Below, piece by piece: positions 1-9,270 of a stretch of DNA of 64,000 nucleotides. This stretch comes from an uncultured Litoreibacter sp. GTDB taxonomy: Bacteria > Pseudomonadota > Alphaproteobacteria > Rhodobacterales > Rhodobacteraceae. Made by a program: the position numbers and the translations under genes. Position 1 is the stretch's first letter; each line of letters starts with the position of its first letter. Under the pieces are notes generated by a model, which had not been told where the DNA came from, made no database searches, and saw nothing but the letters and a program-made list of their open reading frames with translations. The stretch lies in NCBI GenBank assembly GCA_947501685.1, contig CANMWQ010000007.1:150023-214022 (forward strand). Direction: 5' to 3'.

Positions 1-2039
1 TCGCCGCCTTCGCCTTGCTCTTGGCCCGGTTCGCCTTGGCCGCCCTGACCCTCATGGCTCTCGCCACGGCCCTGCCCGCCATTGCGGCCTTCATTGCCTT
101 GGCTTTCACCCGCCTGCGCGCCCGGGTTGAACTGTTCTTGCAGGTCGCGGAAGGCCTCGTCGCTCAGCCCTTGCTGGTCGCGCAATGTCTCTTGTAAGCC
201 TTCAATCGCCTGCTCGCCCTCGCCTTGGCCTTGCTGGCCCGGCTGGCCTTGGGTGACCTGCATATTCTCCATCATTTCCATCAGCTGTTGCAGCAGCGCG
301 GCGGCTTCCTCGTTGCGACCCTCCTGCATCAGCCGCTCGATCTCGTCGAGCATCTCTTGCAGCTGGTCCTGGGTCATTTCCTGACCCTCGCCTTGCTGCT
401 GCTCGCCCCCCTCCGGCGGGTTCTGGGCCAGCTGCTCCATATATTCGCGCATCGCCTCTTGCAGCTCGCGCATCAGCTCGGAAATCTCTTCATCGGTAGC
501 ACCGTCTTCCATCGCCTGTTCCAGCCGCTGCTGGGCGCGTTGCAACCGCTCCAAAGCATCCGACAGGCGGCCATCTTCCAGCAGGTTCGCCGCGGCCCAA
601 AGCATCGCCGCAATCTCGTCGCGCTTTTCCTCGGACAGGCCATAGCGCGTGTGAATTTCCAGCCGCTCCAGCGCCCGCCTGATGGTCAGATAGGCCTGCT
701 GATTGGGAAATTCCTCTTGGGCATCATAGGTGATCGCGCGCAAAATCTGGCTGACCCGCGCCGCGTTCTCACGCGACCACAGGATGTCGCGCCGCTGCTC
801 AATCAGCGCAGAGGCAATCGGTTGGAAAAAGCTCCGCCCCGGCAGCGTCGTGTTGATCAGCTCGTCTTCGCTATCCTGCCCGGTGCCATCCAGCACATCG
901 AGCGAGAAACGCACATTCAACCCCGCCCAAGGATGCTCCGCCATATTCTCGATCAGTAGCTCTGAGAAATTGTCGCGCCGCCCGGTAAACGGCATCGGCA
1001 AGTCCAGCACCAGCGCGGCGCGCGATTCAGGCTCCACGCTCAACCCGTAGCGGCGATCCACCGCGTCCAGATCCAGCGTGATCGTGGAGGTGCCAGATTC
1101 CACCGCATAGTCATCCGACGCATTGAACGGCAGTGTCATCTCGCCATCCGCGCCGCGCTCAATCTCGCCGTCAAACCACACTTTGGGCCGCTGATCCGCC
1201 CGCGCGGTGATGGCCCAGACCTGCTCCTCAATGCTCAACGTGCCCGATTGCGCGATATCAATGGTGAAGGCCGATTGCGGCACCTCGGGCGCGGGCTGGC
1301 CCGACAGGGTCTCAGCCCATGGAATGCCGCCCACCTGACCGTACAGCCGCATGGTGATTTGGCTACCCACCGGCACCTCGAATTCCTCGGCGCGCACGTC
1401 ATTGAGGTAAATCGTCGGCAAAGATGTGTAGGCCGGAGGCTCAACCCAAGCCTCCCAACTTGGCCCCGCAATCACCGCCTCGCCGGGCGTGCCCGGCAAC
1501 ACACCCTCCGGCGCGCCCAGCCGCCAGATGGAGCCGAACATCACCGCAACCCCGAAAAACAGCAGCGCCGCATAGCGCAAGGCAAACGGGTCCCGGTCCG
1601 AGACCGTCAGGTCCGGCTCCACCGGCTTGGCCGCCTTCAGCGCGCGTTTGGTCCGCGCGATATGCGCCTCCCACACCGCGCGCGAGGCCTCATCCTCGCC
1701 ACCAATCGCCATGTCATCAAATGTCGCGGTCAAAGGCCGCCCGGGCATGGAGCCGTCCAGCCGGTCAATCGCATCCGCCGCGCTGACCCATCTGAAATGC
1801 CGCGCCGCGTACCAGACCGCGCCCGCGAAACCCGCCAGAAAGGCCACGCCACCAATCCAGAACACTTCCGCGCTCACGGAGCTATGCCACCCAAAGGCCA
1901 GCACCACGAACAGCGCCAGCAACAGGGTCCACAAAGGCCACAGCCCGCGCACCGCCTGCTCCGCAATCATGCCGAACCGCGTCAGCCCCAAAGGGTGGCG
2001 CAGCGCGTGCAATTCTATCTGCCGGTCATGTTCGTTCAA
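1..2039 (-). CDS. DUF4175 / TIGR02302-family low-complexity membrane protein (3' end beyond window)
   Basis: About 679 codons read without a stop from a TTG at 2039 to the window edge, so the C-terminus is missing. The TTG is the only start after an in-frame upstream stop and has a GAGG ribosome site 7 nt upstream. Two hydrophobic segments lie near the N-terminus (around residues 25-45 and 55-75) and a third around residue 135 (LRYAALLFFGVAVMFGSIW). A soluble beta-rich part follows, then a long Glu/Gln-rich helical region. The last visible ~80 residues are Gly/Gln/Glu low-complexity sequence. This plan matches the alphaproteobacterial TIGR02302 (DUF4175) family, commonly found next to lysA, as here: lysA ends 35 bp upstream on the same strand. 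The function is unknown. The hydrophobic anchor plus large polar domain suggests an envelope protein. Confidence 0.85.
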   Translation of the reverse strand, partial: MNEHDRQIELHALRHPLGLTRFGMIAEQAVRGLWPLWTLLLALFVVLAFGWHSSVSAEVFWIGGVAFLAGFAGAVWYAARHFRWVSAADAIDRLDGSMPGRPLTATFDDMAIGGEDEASRAVWEAHIARTKRALKAAKPVEPDLTVSDRDPFALRYAALLFFGVAVMFGSIWRLGAPEGVLPGTPGEAVIAGPSWEAWVEPPAYTSLPTIYLNDVRAEEFEVPVGSQITMRLYGQVGGIPWAETLSGQPAPEVPQSAFTIDIAQSGTLSIEEQVWAITARADQRPKVWFDGEIERGADGEMTLPFNASDDYAVESGTSTITLDLDAVDRRYGLSVEPESRAALVLDLPMPFTGRRDNFSELLIENMAEHPWAGLNVRFSLDVLDGTGQDSEDELINTTLPGRSFFQPIASALIEQRRDILWSRENAARVSQILRAITYDAQEEFPNQQAYLTIRRALERLEIHTRYGLSEEKRDEIAAMLWAAANLLEDGRLSDALERLQRAQQRLEQAMEDGATDEEISELMRELQEAMREYMEQLAQNPPEGGEQQQGEGQEMTQDQLQEMLDEIERLMQEGRNEEAAALLQQLMEMMENMQVTQGQPGQQGQGEGEQAIEGLQETLRDQQGLSDEAFRDLQEQFNPGAQAGESQGNEGRNGGQGRGESHEGQGGQGEPGQEQGEGG

Positions 2040-2073
2040 CGCGCAACCTCAGCTGCCGCAGCACGCCATAGCG

Positions 2074-3339
2074 CTACAGCCATTCGGGGATGATATCTCG
2101 ATTTATCATCTCGTCAAAGGTGGGCCTTGGCCGGATGACGGCGAATTGATCCCCCTTCACCAAAACCTCCGGGATCAGCGGCCGCGAGTTATACTCCGAC
2201 GACATCACCGCGCCATACGCCCCCGCAGAGCGGAACGCGACCAGCCCACCGGGGTCCATCTGCGCCATAACCCGTTGTTTTGTAAAAGTATCCCCGCTTT
2301 CGCAAACCGGCCCCACCACGTCATAGGTCGCAGGCTCCGCGCCCGGAGCGGGCTCCGTCAGCGGAATAATATCGTGATATGCGCCATACATCGCCGGTCG
2401 GATCAAATCATTCATCGCGGCGTCCAATATCAGGAAATTCCGGTCCTCCCCCGATTTGACGTAAATCACCTTCGAGACCAGCACGCCCGCATTCCCCGCT
2501 ATCAGCCTCCCCGGCTCAATCTCAATCTCGCAGCCCAGATGGCCGACCTCCTCGCGCACCACCTGCCCGAAGTCGCGCGGCAAAGGCGGGTCCGCGTTGG
2601 AGCGCTCATATGGAATGCCCAGACCGCCCCCCAGATCGAGCCGCGAGATCTCATGCCCCTCGGCCCGCAACACCTCCGTCAGCTCGGCCACTTTGCGAAA
2701 GGCCAGCCGGAACGGCTCCAGATCGACCATCTGGCTGCCGATATGCACGTCGATCCCGATCACCTTCAGCCCCGGCAGAGCCGCCGCCTGCGCATAAACC
2801 TCAACCGCGCGCGAGATCGGGATGCCGAACTTGTCGCCTTTCTTGCCGGTCGAGATCTTCTCATGCGTCTTGGCGTCCACATCCGGGTTTACCCGAATGG
2901 TCACCGGCACCTCTGCGCCCAAAGACACAGCCACCGAGGACAGCAAAACCATCTCCGGCTCGCTCTCAATGTTGAACTGCCGGATGCCGCCCGAGATGGC
3001 CAAGCGCATCTCCTCTTCGGTCTTGCCGACGCCCGAAAACACGATCCGCTCGCCCGGCACGCCCGCCGCCCGCGCCCGGCGGTATTCCCCGCCCGACACC
3101 ACATCCATGCCTGCACCCAGATCGCCCAGCAGCTTCAAGACCGCTTGGTTGGAATTGGCCTTCATGGCGTAGCAAACCAGATGCTCCATCCCCGCCAAAG
3201 CCTCGTTGAACAGGTTGAAATGCCGGGTCAGCGTGGCCGCCGAATAGCAGTAAAACGGCGTGCCCACCTGCGCTGCGATATCGCGCAAGGAGACGTCTTC
3301 GGCGTATAATTCGCCCTCTTGATACAGAAAATGGTCCAT
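2074..3339 (-). CDS. lysA: Diaminopimelate decarboxylase
   Basis: 421 aa, normal length for LysA. It removes CO2 from meso-diaminopimelate to give L-lysine, the last step of the DAP pathway, in the cytoplasm. Visible signatures are the PLP lysine in CYAMKANSN (near residue 55), the HIGSQ and GGGLGIPY phosphate-binding loops in the alanine-racemase-like TIM barrel, and the CESGDTF motif of the C-terminal beta domain, which supplies an active-site cysteine. The ATG at 3339 begins MDHFLYQEGELYAED, the usual N-terminus. It lies 5 bp after the stop of the small DUF2834 gene and just before the DUF4175 gene, so these three minus-strand genes are probably co-transcribed. Confidence 0.97.
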   Translation of the reverse strand: MDHFLYQEGELYAEDVSLRDIAAQVGTPFYCYSAATLTRHFNLFNEALAGMEHLVCYAMKANSNQAVLKLLGDLGAGMDVVSGGEYRRARAAGVPGERIVFSGVGKTEEEMRLAISGGIRQFNIESEPEMVLLSSVAVSLGAEVPVTIRVNPDVDAKTHEKISTGKKGDKFGIPISRAVEVYAQAAALPGLKVIGIDVHIGSQMVDLEPFRLAFRKVAELTEVLRAEGHEISRLDLGGGLGIPYERSNADPPLPRDFGQVVREEVGHLGCEIEIEPGRLIAGNAGVLVSKVIYVKSGEDRNFLILDAAMNDLIRPAMYGAYHDIIPLTEPAPGAEPATYDVVGPVCESGDTFTKQRVMAQMDPGGLVAFRSAGAYGAVMSSEYNSRPLIPEVLVKGDQFAVIRPRPTFDEMINRDIIPEWL

Positions 3340-3344
3340 TCAGG

Positions 3345-3671
3345 TCACCGGGTTTTTTCAACGGGTCTTGTGCGCAGGAAAAGATAGAGCGGCAGCCCGC
3401 AGCTCACGCCAATGCAAAACGTGGCCGGGATCGCGATCAGCGCGCTCCAGTTCTTGCGGGTATAAACCTCTGCAATGATCCAGATGGTCAGCGCCACGGC
3501 CGCAATCGTCAGGTCCCACACCAACCCAGAGGTCGCCGCATTCGCGTGCCACGCCTCCACCATCGCGGATAGCGAGTAGCCGTTCTCGTTGAACCACGCG
3601 ATGAACCAGCTCATCGGGTGAATGGTGCCCCAAACGGCAAGGGCGAGGTACATCATGCGCAAAACGGACAT
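3345..3671 (-). CDS. DUF2834-like small membrane protein
   Basis: 108 aa starting MSVLRMMYLALAVWG. I chose the ATG at 3671 because the upstream in-frame extension is Arg/Lys-rich and does not resemble the family. Three hydrophobic segments are visible: the N-terminus, a middle one (LTIAAVALTIWIIAEVY) and a C-terminal one (FCIGVSCGLPLYLFL). The pattern matches small DUF2834 integral membrane proteins of unknown function. It ends 5 bp before lysA and probably heads that transcript. The family assignment rests on the hydrophobic pattern and the HPMSWFIAWFNENGYS region, and is moderate. Confidence 0.7.
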   Translation of the reverse strand: MSVLRMMYLALAVWGTIHPMSWFIAWFNENGYSLSAMVEAWHANAATSGLVWDLTIAAVALTIWIIAEVYTRKNWSALIAIPATFCIGVSCGLPLYLFLRTRPVEKTR

Positions 3672-3814
3672 CTTGAAACGGGCTTTCTTAGGGGTGCGGA
3701 CAGCGGTTGCTATCGCAATTCGCGTGTCGGGAAAACCCCAACATTTGGTCACAAACTGGTCCAATTGACACGATCAAATGGGCCATAAGTTGGAAATTTG
3801 GACAACGTGACGCA

Positions 3815-4780
3815 ATGAAGGCTTTCTTTCAGTTCTCTGTGTTGTATTTCGCAATCGCCATAGGCTTTTTGTTTCTGGTTCGCGAAGATCCAATGCAGTC
3901 TCTGCTCTTCACCTTCTTTTCAACGGTCTCCGACACCTATTTCCTATGGGACAAATGGCCTTACGTCCTCTTGGTGCTGGCCGGGGGCTGGTGGCTGTCC
4001 CGCAAAACCGGTTTGCGGCAGCGCGTCATCCCCACGCTTTACGCGTTTTTCGGCTGTCTGGTGTTCTCGGCCGCGTTTGGGCTGGTCAAAACGACCTTCC
4101 CGCATGTTGTTCCGTTTTACGCCGATCCGATGCTGGCCAAACTCGATGCAAGCCTGCATTTCGGCCACGACCCCTTTACCTTGGTGCACAAGTTCTCGGA
4201 ATTCGTCCCGCCACGGGGGCTTGAGCTGCTCTATTTCGACCTGTGGCTGGCACCCGCTCTGTTCCTGCCTGTCCTGATCGCCCTGACCGACACAGACACC
4301 AAACGCACAAATCGCTATCTGATCCTCTTTGCCTTCTGCTGGATTGGATTGGGCAACATCCTTGCAATGGCCTTCAGCTCTGTCGGTCCCGTCTATTACG
4401 ACCGCCTGTTGGACACCCAGCGCTTTGCCGGGTTGACCTTGGCGCTGGAAAGCTCAGGGCTGAGCACCAGCGTCATGGGCGGGGTGCAGGAGTACCTCTG
4501 GATGCAATACGAGCAAAACGGGCAATCCTTCGGCTCCGGCATTTCGGCCTTCCCGTCGGTGCATGTCGGTGTTGCCGCCGTTGTGGCCTTCTATCTGGCC
4601 GAACGCAGCCGCGTCCTGATGCCCTTCGGCGTCTTGTTTCTGGCCGCAATCACCCTCGCATCCGTCTATAATGGCTGGCATTACGCGGTGGATGGGTATG
4701 TCTCGATCATCGTCATTTCGGTGGCATGGGCGGTCATGACGCGACGCAAAGTCACATTTCCGCGCGTTGTCGCAGCTTGA
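3815..4780 (+). CDS. PAP2-superfamily membrane phosphatase / inositolphosphotransferase-like protein
   Basis: 321 aa from ATG 3815 (MKAFFQFSVLYFAIAIGF); a longer in-frame reading from 3707 has no hydrophobic start and is less likely. It is polytopic with about six membrane segments. The PAP2 signature is at the C-terminal side: SAFPSVHVG supplies the Ser/His of motif 2, and GWHYAVDGY supplies the His/Asp of motif 3. These residues catalyse phosphoester hydrolysis or transfer on lipid substrates. The spread-out motif layout resembles the PAP2_3 (Aur1/inositolphosphotransferase-like) branch more than short bacterial PAP2 enzymes. The substrate cannot be told. It is divergent from the DUF2834-lysA group. 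A TTGACA at 3765-3770 could be its -35 box, but no good -10 follows. Confidence 0.83.
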   Translation: MKAFFQFSVLYFAIAIGFLFLVREDPMQSLLFTFFSTVSDTYFLWDKWPYVLLVLAGGWWLSRKTGLRQRVIPTLYAFFGCLVFSAAFGLVKTTFPHVVPFYADPMLAKLDASLHFGHDPFTLVHKFSEFVPPRGLELLYFDLWLAPALFLPVLIALTDTDTKRTNRYLILFAFCWIGLGNILAMAFSSVGPVYYDRLLDTQRFAGLTLALESSGLSTSVMGGVQEYLWMQYEQNGQSFGSGISAFPSVHVGVAAVVAFYLAERSRVLMPFGVLFLAAITLASVYNGWHYAVDGYVSIIVISVAWAVMTRRKVTFPRVVAA

Positions 4781-4843
4781 TTGAACCGATACCATTAAGC
4801 CGATATGAACGTGCCATTGGGCGCTGAATAAAGGTATGTGCAA

Positions 4844-6490
4844 ATGGCCGAGACGACACGCGAAAGCATGGAATATGACGTTGTAATCGTAGGCGCGGGC
4901 CCCGCTGGCCTGTCTGCGGCGATCCGTCTCAAGCAGCTCAATGCCGACACCAATGTCGTCGTGTTGGAAAAAGGCTCCGAGGTCGGCGCGCATATCCTGT
5001 CAGGCGCGGTGCTCGACCCTTGCGGCCTTGACGCGCTGCTGCCCGAGTGGCGCGACATGGACAGCCCCATCAAAGTGCCAGTCAAAAAAGACAATTTCTA
5101 CATGCTGGGCGAGGCCGGTAAGGTCCGCATCCCCAATTTCCCGATGCCGCCCTTGATGAACAACCACGGCAATTACATCGTCTCCATGGGCAATGTCTGC
5201 CGCTGGATGGCCGAGGTGGCCGAAGGCATGGGCGTCGAAATCTTCCCCGGCATGGCCTGCTCTGATCTGGTCTTCGGCGAGGCCGGCGAGGTCAAAGGCG
5301 TCGTCGCAGGCGAGTTCGGCATCGAGGCAGACGGCACAAAGGGCGAGGGCTATGAGCCCGGCATGGAGCTGCACGGCAAATACGTGTTCCTGTCCGAAGG
5401 CGTGCGCGGCTCGCTTTCCAAAAAGGTGATCGCGAAATACGACCTCGCCAAGGACAGCGGCCCGCAGAAATATGGCCTCGGCATGAAGGAAATCTGGGAA
5501 ATCGACCCCGCCAAACACGCCGAAGGCACCGTCACCCACACAATGGGCTGGCCCCTTAGCAAGAACGCGGGCGGCGGCTCCTTCATCTATCACCTTGATA
5601 ACAATCAGGTCTATGTCGGTTTCGTGGTGCATCTGAACTACAAGAACCCACACCTCTTCCCCTACATGGAATTCCAGCGTTTCAAGCATCACCCCATGGT
5701 GGCCGAGCTTTTGAAAGGCGGCAAACGCGTGGCCTACGGCGCCCGCGCCATCACCGAGGGCGGCTTTCAGGCCATGCCGGAGACCGCTTTCCCCGGCGGC
5801 GCGCTTCTGGGCTGTGCCGCAGGCATGGTCAACGTGCCCCGCATCAAGGGCAACCACAACGCCATGCTCTCAGGCAAAGCCGCCGCCGAGGCCGCGCATA
5901 AGGCCATCGCAGAAGGCCGCTCCGGCGACACGCTGGAGGATTACGCATCGGAGGTCAAAACCGGCCCCATCGGCCGCGACCTCAAGAAGGTGCGCAACGT
6001 CAAGCCGCTCTGGTCCAATTACGGCCTCACGGCCTCCCTCGTTTTGGGCGGCATGGACATGTGGACCAACACGCTGGGCTTTTCGCTCTTTGGCACGCTG
6101 CCGCATAAAAAGAACGACGCCGACGCCACCGAAGCCGCCTCCAAGCACAAGCCCATCGACTACCCAAAACCCGACGGCACGCTCAGCTTTGACCGGCTGA
6201 CCAACGTGTCCTTCGCCTTCACCAACCACGAGGAAAGCCAGCCCGCGCATCTGAAGCTGACCGACCCGGACATCCCAGTGAACGTCAACCTGCGCGACTA
6301 TGCGGGCCCGTCGGCGCGCTACTGCCCGGCAGGCGTCTACGAGTTTGTGGGCGACGGCGCGGACACCAAATTCGTGATCAACTTCCAGAACTGCGTCCAT
6401 TGCAAAACCTGCGACATCAAGGATCCGAGCCAGAACATCACATGGACCACGCCGCAGGGCGGGGACGGGCCGAACTATCCCAATATGTAG
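4844..6490 (+). CDS. etfD: Electron transfer flavoprotein-ubiquinone oxidoreductase
   Basis: 548 aa. It transfers electrons from reduced ETF (acyl-CoA, sarcosine and similar dehydrogenases) to ubiquinone at the inner membrane. Evidence: an N-terminal FAD Rossmann motif VVIVGAGPAGLSAAIRL, a long central ubiquinone/FAD part, and C-terminal cysteines for one [4Fe-4S] cluster (ARYCPAGVYEF, then NCVHCKTCDIKDP). The protein ends PNYPNM as in the family. ATG 4844 is preferred over the in-frame GTG at 4838 because AAAGG at 4830-4834 is 9 nt from the ATG. A hairpin terminator follows at 6550. Confidence 0.97.
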   Translation: MAETTRESMEYDVVIVGAGPAGLSAAIRLKQLNADTNVVVLEKGSEVGAHILSGAVLDPCGLDALLPEWRDMDSPIKVPVKKDNFYMLGEAGKVRIPNFPMPPLMNNHGNYIVSMGNVCRWMAEVAEGMGVEIFPGMACSDLVFGEAGEVKGVVAGEFGIEADGTKGEGYEPGMELHGKYVFLSEGVRGSLSKKVIAKYDLAKDSGPQKYGLGMKEIWEIDPAKHAEGTVTHTMGWPLSKNAGGGSFIYHLDNNQVYVGFVVHLNYKNPHLFPYMEFQRFKHHPMVAELLKGGKRVAYGARAITEGGFQAMPETAFPGGALLGCAAGMVNVPRIKGNHNAMLSGKAAAEAAHKAIAEGRSGDTLEDYASEVKTGPIGRDLKKVRNVKPLWSNYGLTASLVLGGMDMWTNTLGFSLFGTLPHKKNDADATEAASKHKPIDYPKPDGTLSFDRLTNVSFAFTNHEESQPAHLKLTDPDIPVNVNLRDYAGPSARYCPAGVYEFVGDGADTKFVINFQNCVHCKTCDIKDPSQNITWTTPQGGDGPNYPNM

Positions 6491-6549
6491 GGCCGAACAT
6501 GTAGGCCAACCCAAGCTGGCCAAATCGTTACCGCAATTTTGTGAACAGG

Positions 6550-6589
6550 GGCGCGCATGGACAAACCCCCATGTGCGCCTTACTTTTTA
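6550..6589 (+). terminator. Rho-independent terminator after etfD
   Basis: An 11-bp stem (6550-6560 with 6569-6579, one G-U pair) with an 8-nt loop is followed by TTACTTTTT. It lies 60 bp after the etfD stop and ahead of the TPR gene. Confidence 0.8.
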
Positions 6590-6632
6590 GGCAACGCAAT
6601 AAAAACCCCATAAACCAGAGCGGTCACCACAC

Positions 6633-8303
6633 ATGTCACTTCGCACCACCACGGCCCTGTTGCTTGCTATCAGCTGCCTCACCGCGCCGCTCAAGGCGGA
6701 GGTCGCAGGCCCCTATCTGGCCGCGCGCCAGGCCAGCCTCGCGTCTGATTACAGCGAGGCGGTGCAATATTTCGCCCGCGCCGTGGTCGAAGATCCGACC
6801 AATCTGGCGCTGCTCGAAAGCGCCGTCATCGCCAATATCGGCGCAGGCAACATGGCCCCCGCAGCCCGCGTCGCCAATACCTATATCGAGGCGGGCGGCA
6901 CCAATCCAATCGTGGCGCTGGTCAAGAACATGGCCGCCGTCAAAGCCGGTGATTTCGAACCCGCCGCCCAGCCAAACACCCAGACCGAAGGCCTTGCGCC
7001 GCTTCTGAACGGCCTGCTTGAGGGTTGGGCACTGCTTGGCAAAGGCCAGATGTCGGACGCCACCGCCGCCTTCCAAAAGGTCGCCGCAGAGGAAGACTTC
7101 GCCCAGCTCGCCCATTACCACGAAGCGCTGGCCCTCGCCCAGGTGGGTGATTTCGAAAGCGCCGATCAAATCCTGTCAGGCGAGCGCAACGGCCCGCTGA
7201 CGCTCAGCGCGCGCGGGCTGGAAGCCCATGCTCAGGTGCTCGTCCAGCTGGAGCGCTCGGATGACGCGCTGGAATTGCTCAACCTCGTAACAGAGCCCGG
7301 CTCCAACCCCGTCATCGACGCCATCAGGGCCAAGATCGAAGCCGGGGAGGCGTCCGAATACAGCTTCGTCACCACGCCTCAGGAAGGCGCGGCAGAGGTG
7401 CTCTTCACCATCGCCGCCATCTTGCAGGGCCGTGCCGCGCCTGAGCTGGTCTTGATCTATTCCCGCCTCGCCACCGACCTGCGCCCCGACCACACGCAGG
7501 CGACATTGATGAGCGCGGAGCTGCTTGGCGACATGGACCAGTATAAGCTGGCTGTTGAGGCCTTCTCCGCCCTGCCTGCCGATGATCCGGCCTTCTTCCT
7601 CGCCGAAATGGGCCGCGCCAATGCGCTCTATTCCGACGCGCAGGAAGGCGCCGCCATCGAGGTGCTCTCCGCCCTGTCGCAAAGCCACCCGGACACGCCC
7701 GTGGTCCACGCCGCCTTGGGCGATTATCTGGGCCGTCAGGACCGCGACGCCGAAGCGATCGAGGCCTATACCAAATCCCTCGACCTGCGCGCCGATGATG
7801 ATGTCAGCGCATGGCCCGCCTATTACGCGCGCGGCATCATCCATGAGCGCATGGACAACCTGCCCGAGATGGAGGTCGATTTCCGCAAAGCGCTCGACCT
7901 CAGCCCCAACCAGCCCGACGTGCTGAACTATCTCGGCTACTCGCTGGTCGAACAACAGGTCAAGCTCGACGAGGCCCTCGCCATGATCGAGACCGCCGTC
8001 GCAGAGCGCCCGGAAAGCGGCTATATCACCGACTCGCTGGGCTGGGTCTTCTACCGTCTTGGCCGTTACGAGGAAGCCGTGGCCCCGATGGAACGCGCCG
8101 TGTCGCTCCTGCCCGTCGATCCCATCGTCAACGACCATCTGGGCGACGTGTATTGGAAAGTGGGCCGCAAACGCGAAGCCGAATTCCAGTGGAAACGCGC
8201 GCTGTCCTTTGACCCCGAGGAAAAGGAAGCCGAGCGGATCCTGCGCAAATTGGAAGTCGGCCTCGACGTGGTGCTGGAAGAAGAAGCCGCGTCCGACCCG
8301 TAA
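6633..8303 (+). CDS. Secreted tetratricopeptide-repeat protein
   Basis: 556 aa. The first ~22 residues (MSLRTTTALLLAISCLTAPLKA) look like a Sec signal peptide cut after an Ala-x-Ala-like site, so the mature protein is probably periplasmic or envelope-attached. The rest is alpha-helical with repeated TPR-like units. The clearest are in the C-terminal half: HAALGDYLGRQDRDAEAIEAY, the WPAYYARGIIHE unit, LNYLGYSLVEQ, DSLGWVFYRLGRYEEAVAPM and NDHLGDVYWKVGRKREAEFQW. TPR arrays act as protein-binding scaffolds and no catalytic domain is seen. Its TAA abuts the ispE ATG with no gap, so the two are translationally linked. The same pairing is common in Rhodobacterales (recalled). Confidence 0.88.
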   Translation: MSLRTTTALLLAISCLTAPLKAEVAGPYLAARQASLASDYSEAVQYFARAVVEDPTNLALLESAVIANIGAGNMAPAARVANTYIEAGGTNPIVALVKNMAAVKAGDFEPAAQPNTQTEGLAPLLNGLLEGWALLGKGQMSDATAAFQKVAAEEDFAQLAHYHEALALAQVGDFESADQILSGERNGPLTLSARGLEAHAQVLVQLERSDDALELLNLVTEPGSNPVIDAIRAKIEAGEASEYSFVTTPQEGAAEVLFTIAAILQGRAAPELVLIYSRLATDLRPDHTQATLMSAELLGDMDQYKLAVEAFSALPADDPAFFLAEMGRANALYSDAQEGAAIEVLSALSQSHPDTPVVHAALGDYLGRQDRDAEAIEAYTKSLDLRADDDVSAWPAYYARGIIHERMDNLPEMEVDFRKALDLSPNQPDVLNYLGYSLVEQQVKLDEALAMIETAVAERPESGYITDSLGWVFYRLGRYEEAVAPMERAVSLLPVDPIVNDHLGDVYWKVGRKREAEFQWKRALSFDPEEKEAERILRKLEVGLDVVLEEEAASDP

Positions 8304-9197
8304 ATGATTTCTGAATTTGCCCCCGCAAAGGTTAACCTCACGCTGCACATCACCGGCCAGCGCGCGGATGGATACCACCTGCTCGATAGCCTTGTAGTCT
8401 TCGTCGATATCGGCGACCGGATCGACATTTTCGAGGCGAACACCCTCTCCCTGACGGTCGAAGGCCCGGAGGCGCAGGGCGTCCCCGCAGACATGTCCAA
8501 CTCCATCCTGAAAGCCGCCACCTTTTTCAACCCACAAGCGGAGGGTGCCGCGTTTCTGCTCACCAAGAACCTGCCCAGCGCCGCCGGGATCGGAGGCGGC
8601 TCCGCCGACGCCGCCGCCGCCATCCGGGGGTTGCTCCGACATTGGGAGGCCGACGCTGAGGCGCTGTTTCCCGAAGGTCTCGACCTTGCAAAACTCTCCG
8701 ACGCGGAGGCCACCCGTCTTGCCGCCAAAGCAAAAACCTTGGGCGCAGACGTCCCCGTCTGCCTCTTCTCCCACCCCGCCCGCATGCGCGGCATCGGGGC
8801 CGACCTGAGTTTTGTGCGCAACTTGCCGAAACTGCACGCCGTCATGGTGAACCCGCGCGTCGCGGTTTCGACGCCGGAGGTGTTTAAAGCGATCTCGGTG
8901 AAGACCAATCCGGCGATGCCGGAGTTGCCGGAGTTCGAGGATGCCTCCGCGCTGGTCAAATGGCTCGCCGCCCAGCGCAACGATATGCAGCCAGCGGCCA
9001 TGTCGCTCTTCCCCGAAATCGGTGAGGTGATCGGACAGTTGGAGGCCCAAGACCACTGCCAGCTCGCCCGCATGTCGGGATCTGGTGCGACCTGTTTCGG
9101 GCTCTTCCCGGATGCCACATCCGCGCAAAACGCGGCCGCGAAAATCGGCTCGGAAAATCCGGGCTGGTGGGTGCGCAATTGCTTACTGGGGGGTTAA
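8304..9197 (+). CDS. ispE: 4-diphosphocytidyl-2-C-methyl-D-erythritol kinase
   Basis: 297 aa. It phosphorylates CDP-methylerythritol at the 2-OH in the MEP isoprenoid pathway. The N-terminus APAKVNLTLHITGQRADGYH is the IspE signature, including the substrate-binding Lys and His. The GHMP-kinase ATP loop is PSAAGIGGGSADAAAA near residue 95. The C-terminal glycine-rich motif is RMSGSGATCFGLF. The start codon touches the preceding TPR gene's stop (TAAATG), implying translational coupling. Downstream, on the opposite strand, is a polyprenyl diphosphate synthase, so two steps of isoprenoid metabolism sit together. Confidence 0.96.
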   Translation: MISEFAPAKVNLTLHITGQRADGYHLLDSLVVFVDIGDRIDIFEANTLSLTVEGPEAQGVPADMSNSILKAATFFNPQAEGAAFLLTKNLPSAAGIGGGSADAAAAIRGLLRHWEADAEALFPEGLDLAKLSDAEATRLAAKAKTLGADVPVCLFSHPARMRGIGADLSFVRNLPKLHAVMVNPRVAVSTPEVFKAISVKTNPAMPELPEFEDASALVKWLAAQRNDMQPAAMSLFPEIGEVIGQLEAQDHCQLARMSGSGATCFGLFPDATSAQNAAAKIGSENPGWWVRNCLLGG

Positions 9198-9211
9198 CAA
9201 AACATCGTTCG

Positions 9212-9263
9212 AAAAATGTACAAAATGGGTTTTGGCCTCAAAACTTTTGCCCCATTTTGTACA
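9212..9263 (-). terminator. Hairpin between convergent ispE and polyprenyl synthase genes
   Basis: A perfect 13-bp inverted repeat (9217-9229 with 9251-9263) has a 21-nt loop. Read on the minus strand it is followed by TTTTT, so it should terminate the polyprenyl synthase transcript. On the plus strand no T-run follows, so its effect on ispE is uncertain. Confidence 0.7.
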
Positions 9264-9270
9264 AAACCGC

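Noticed and set aside
1248..3309. Long plus-strand open frames across the DUF4175 and lysA genes
   Set aside because: They are antisense to clearly recognisable proteins, Arg/Pro/His-rich, and have no family features; typical of GC-rich shadow frames.
3765..3791. Promoter for the PAP2 gene (TTGACA with TAAGTT)
   Set aside because: The -35 is perfect but the best -10 is weak and spaced by only 15 bp, so it is mentioned in the gene entry but not listed as a feature.
7176..9128. 650-aa minus-strand frame opposite the TPR gene and ispE
   Set aside because: Composition is His/Gly/Val-rich shadow sequence, and ispE and the TPR motifs on the plus strand are unambiguous.
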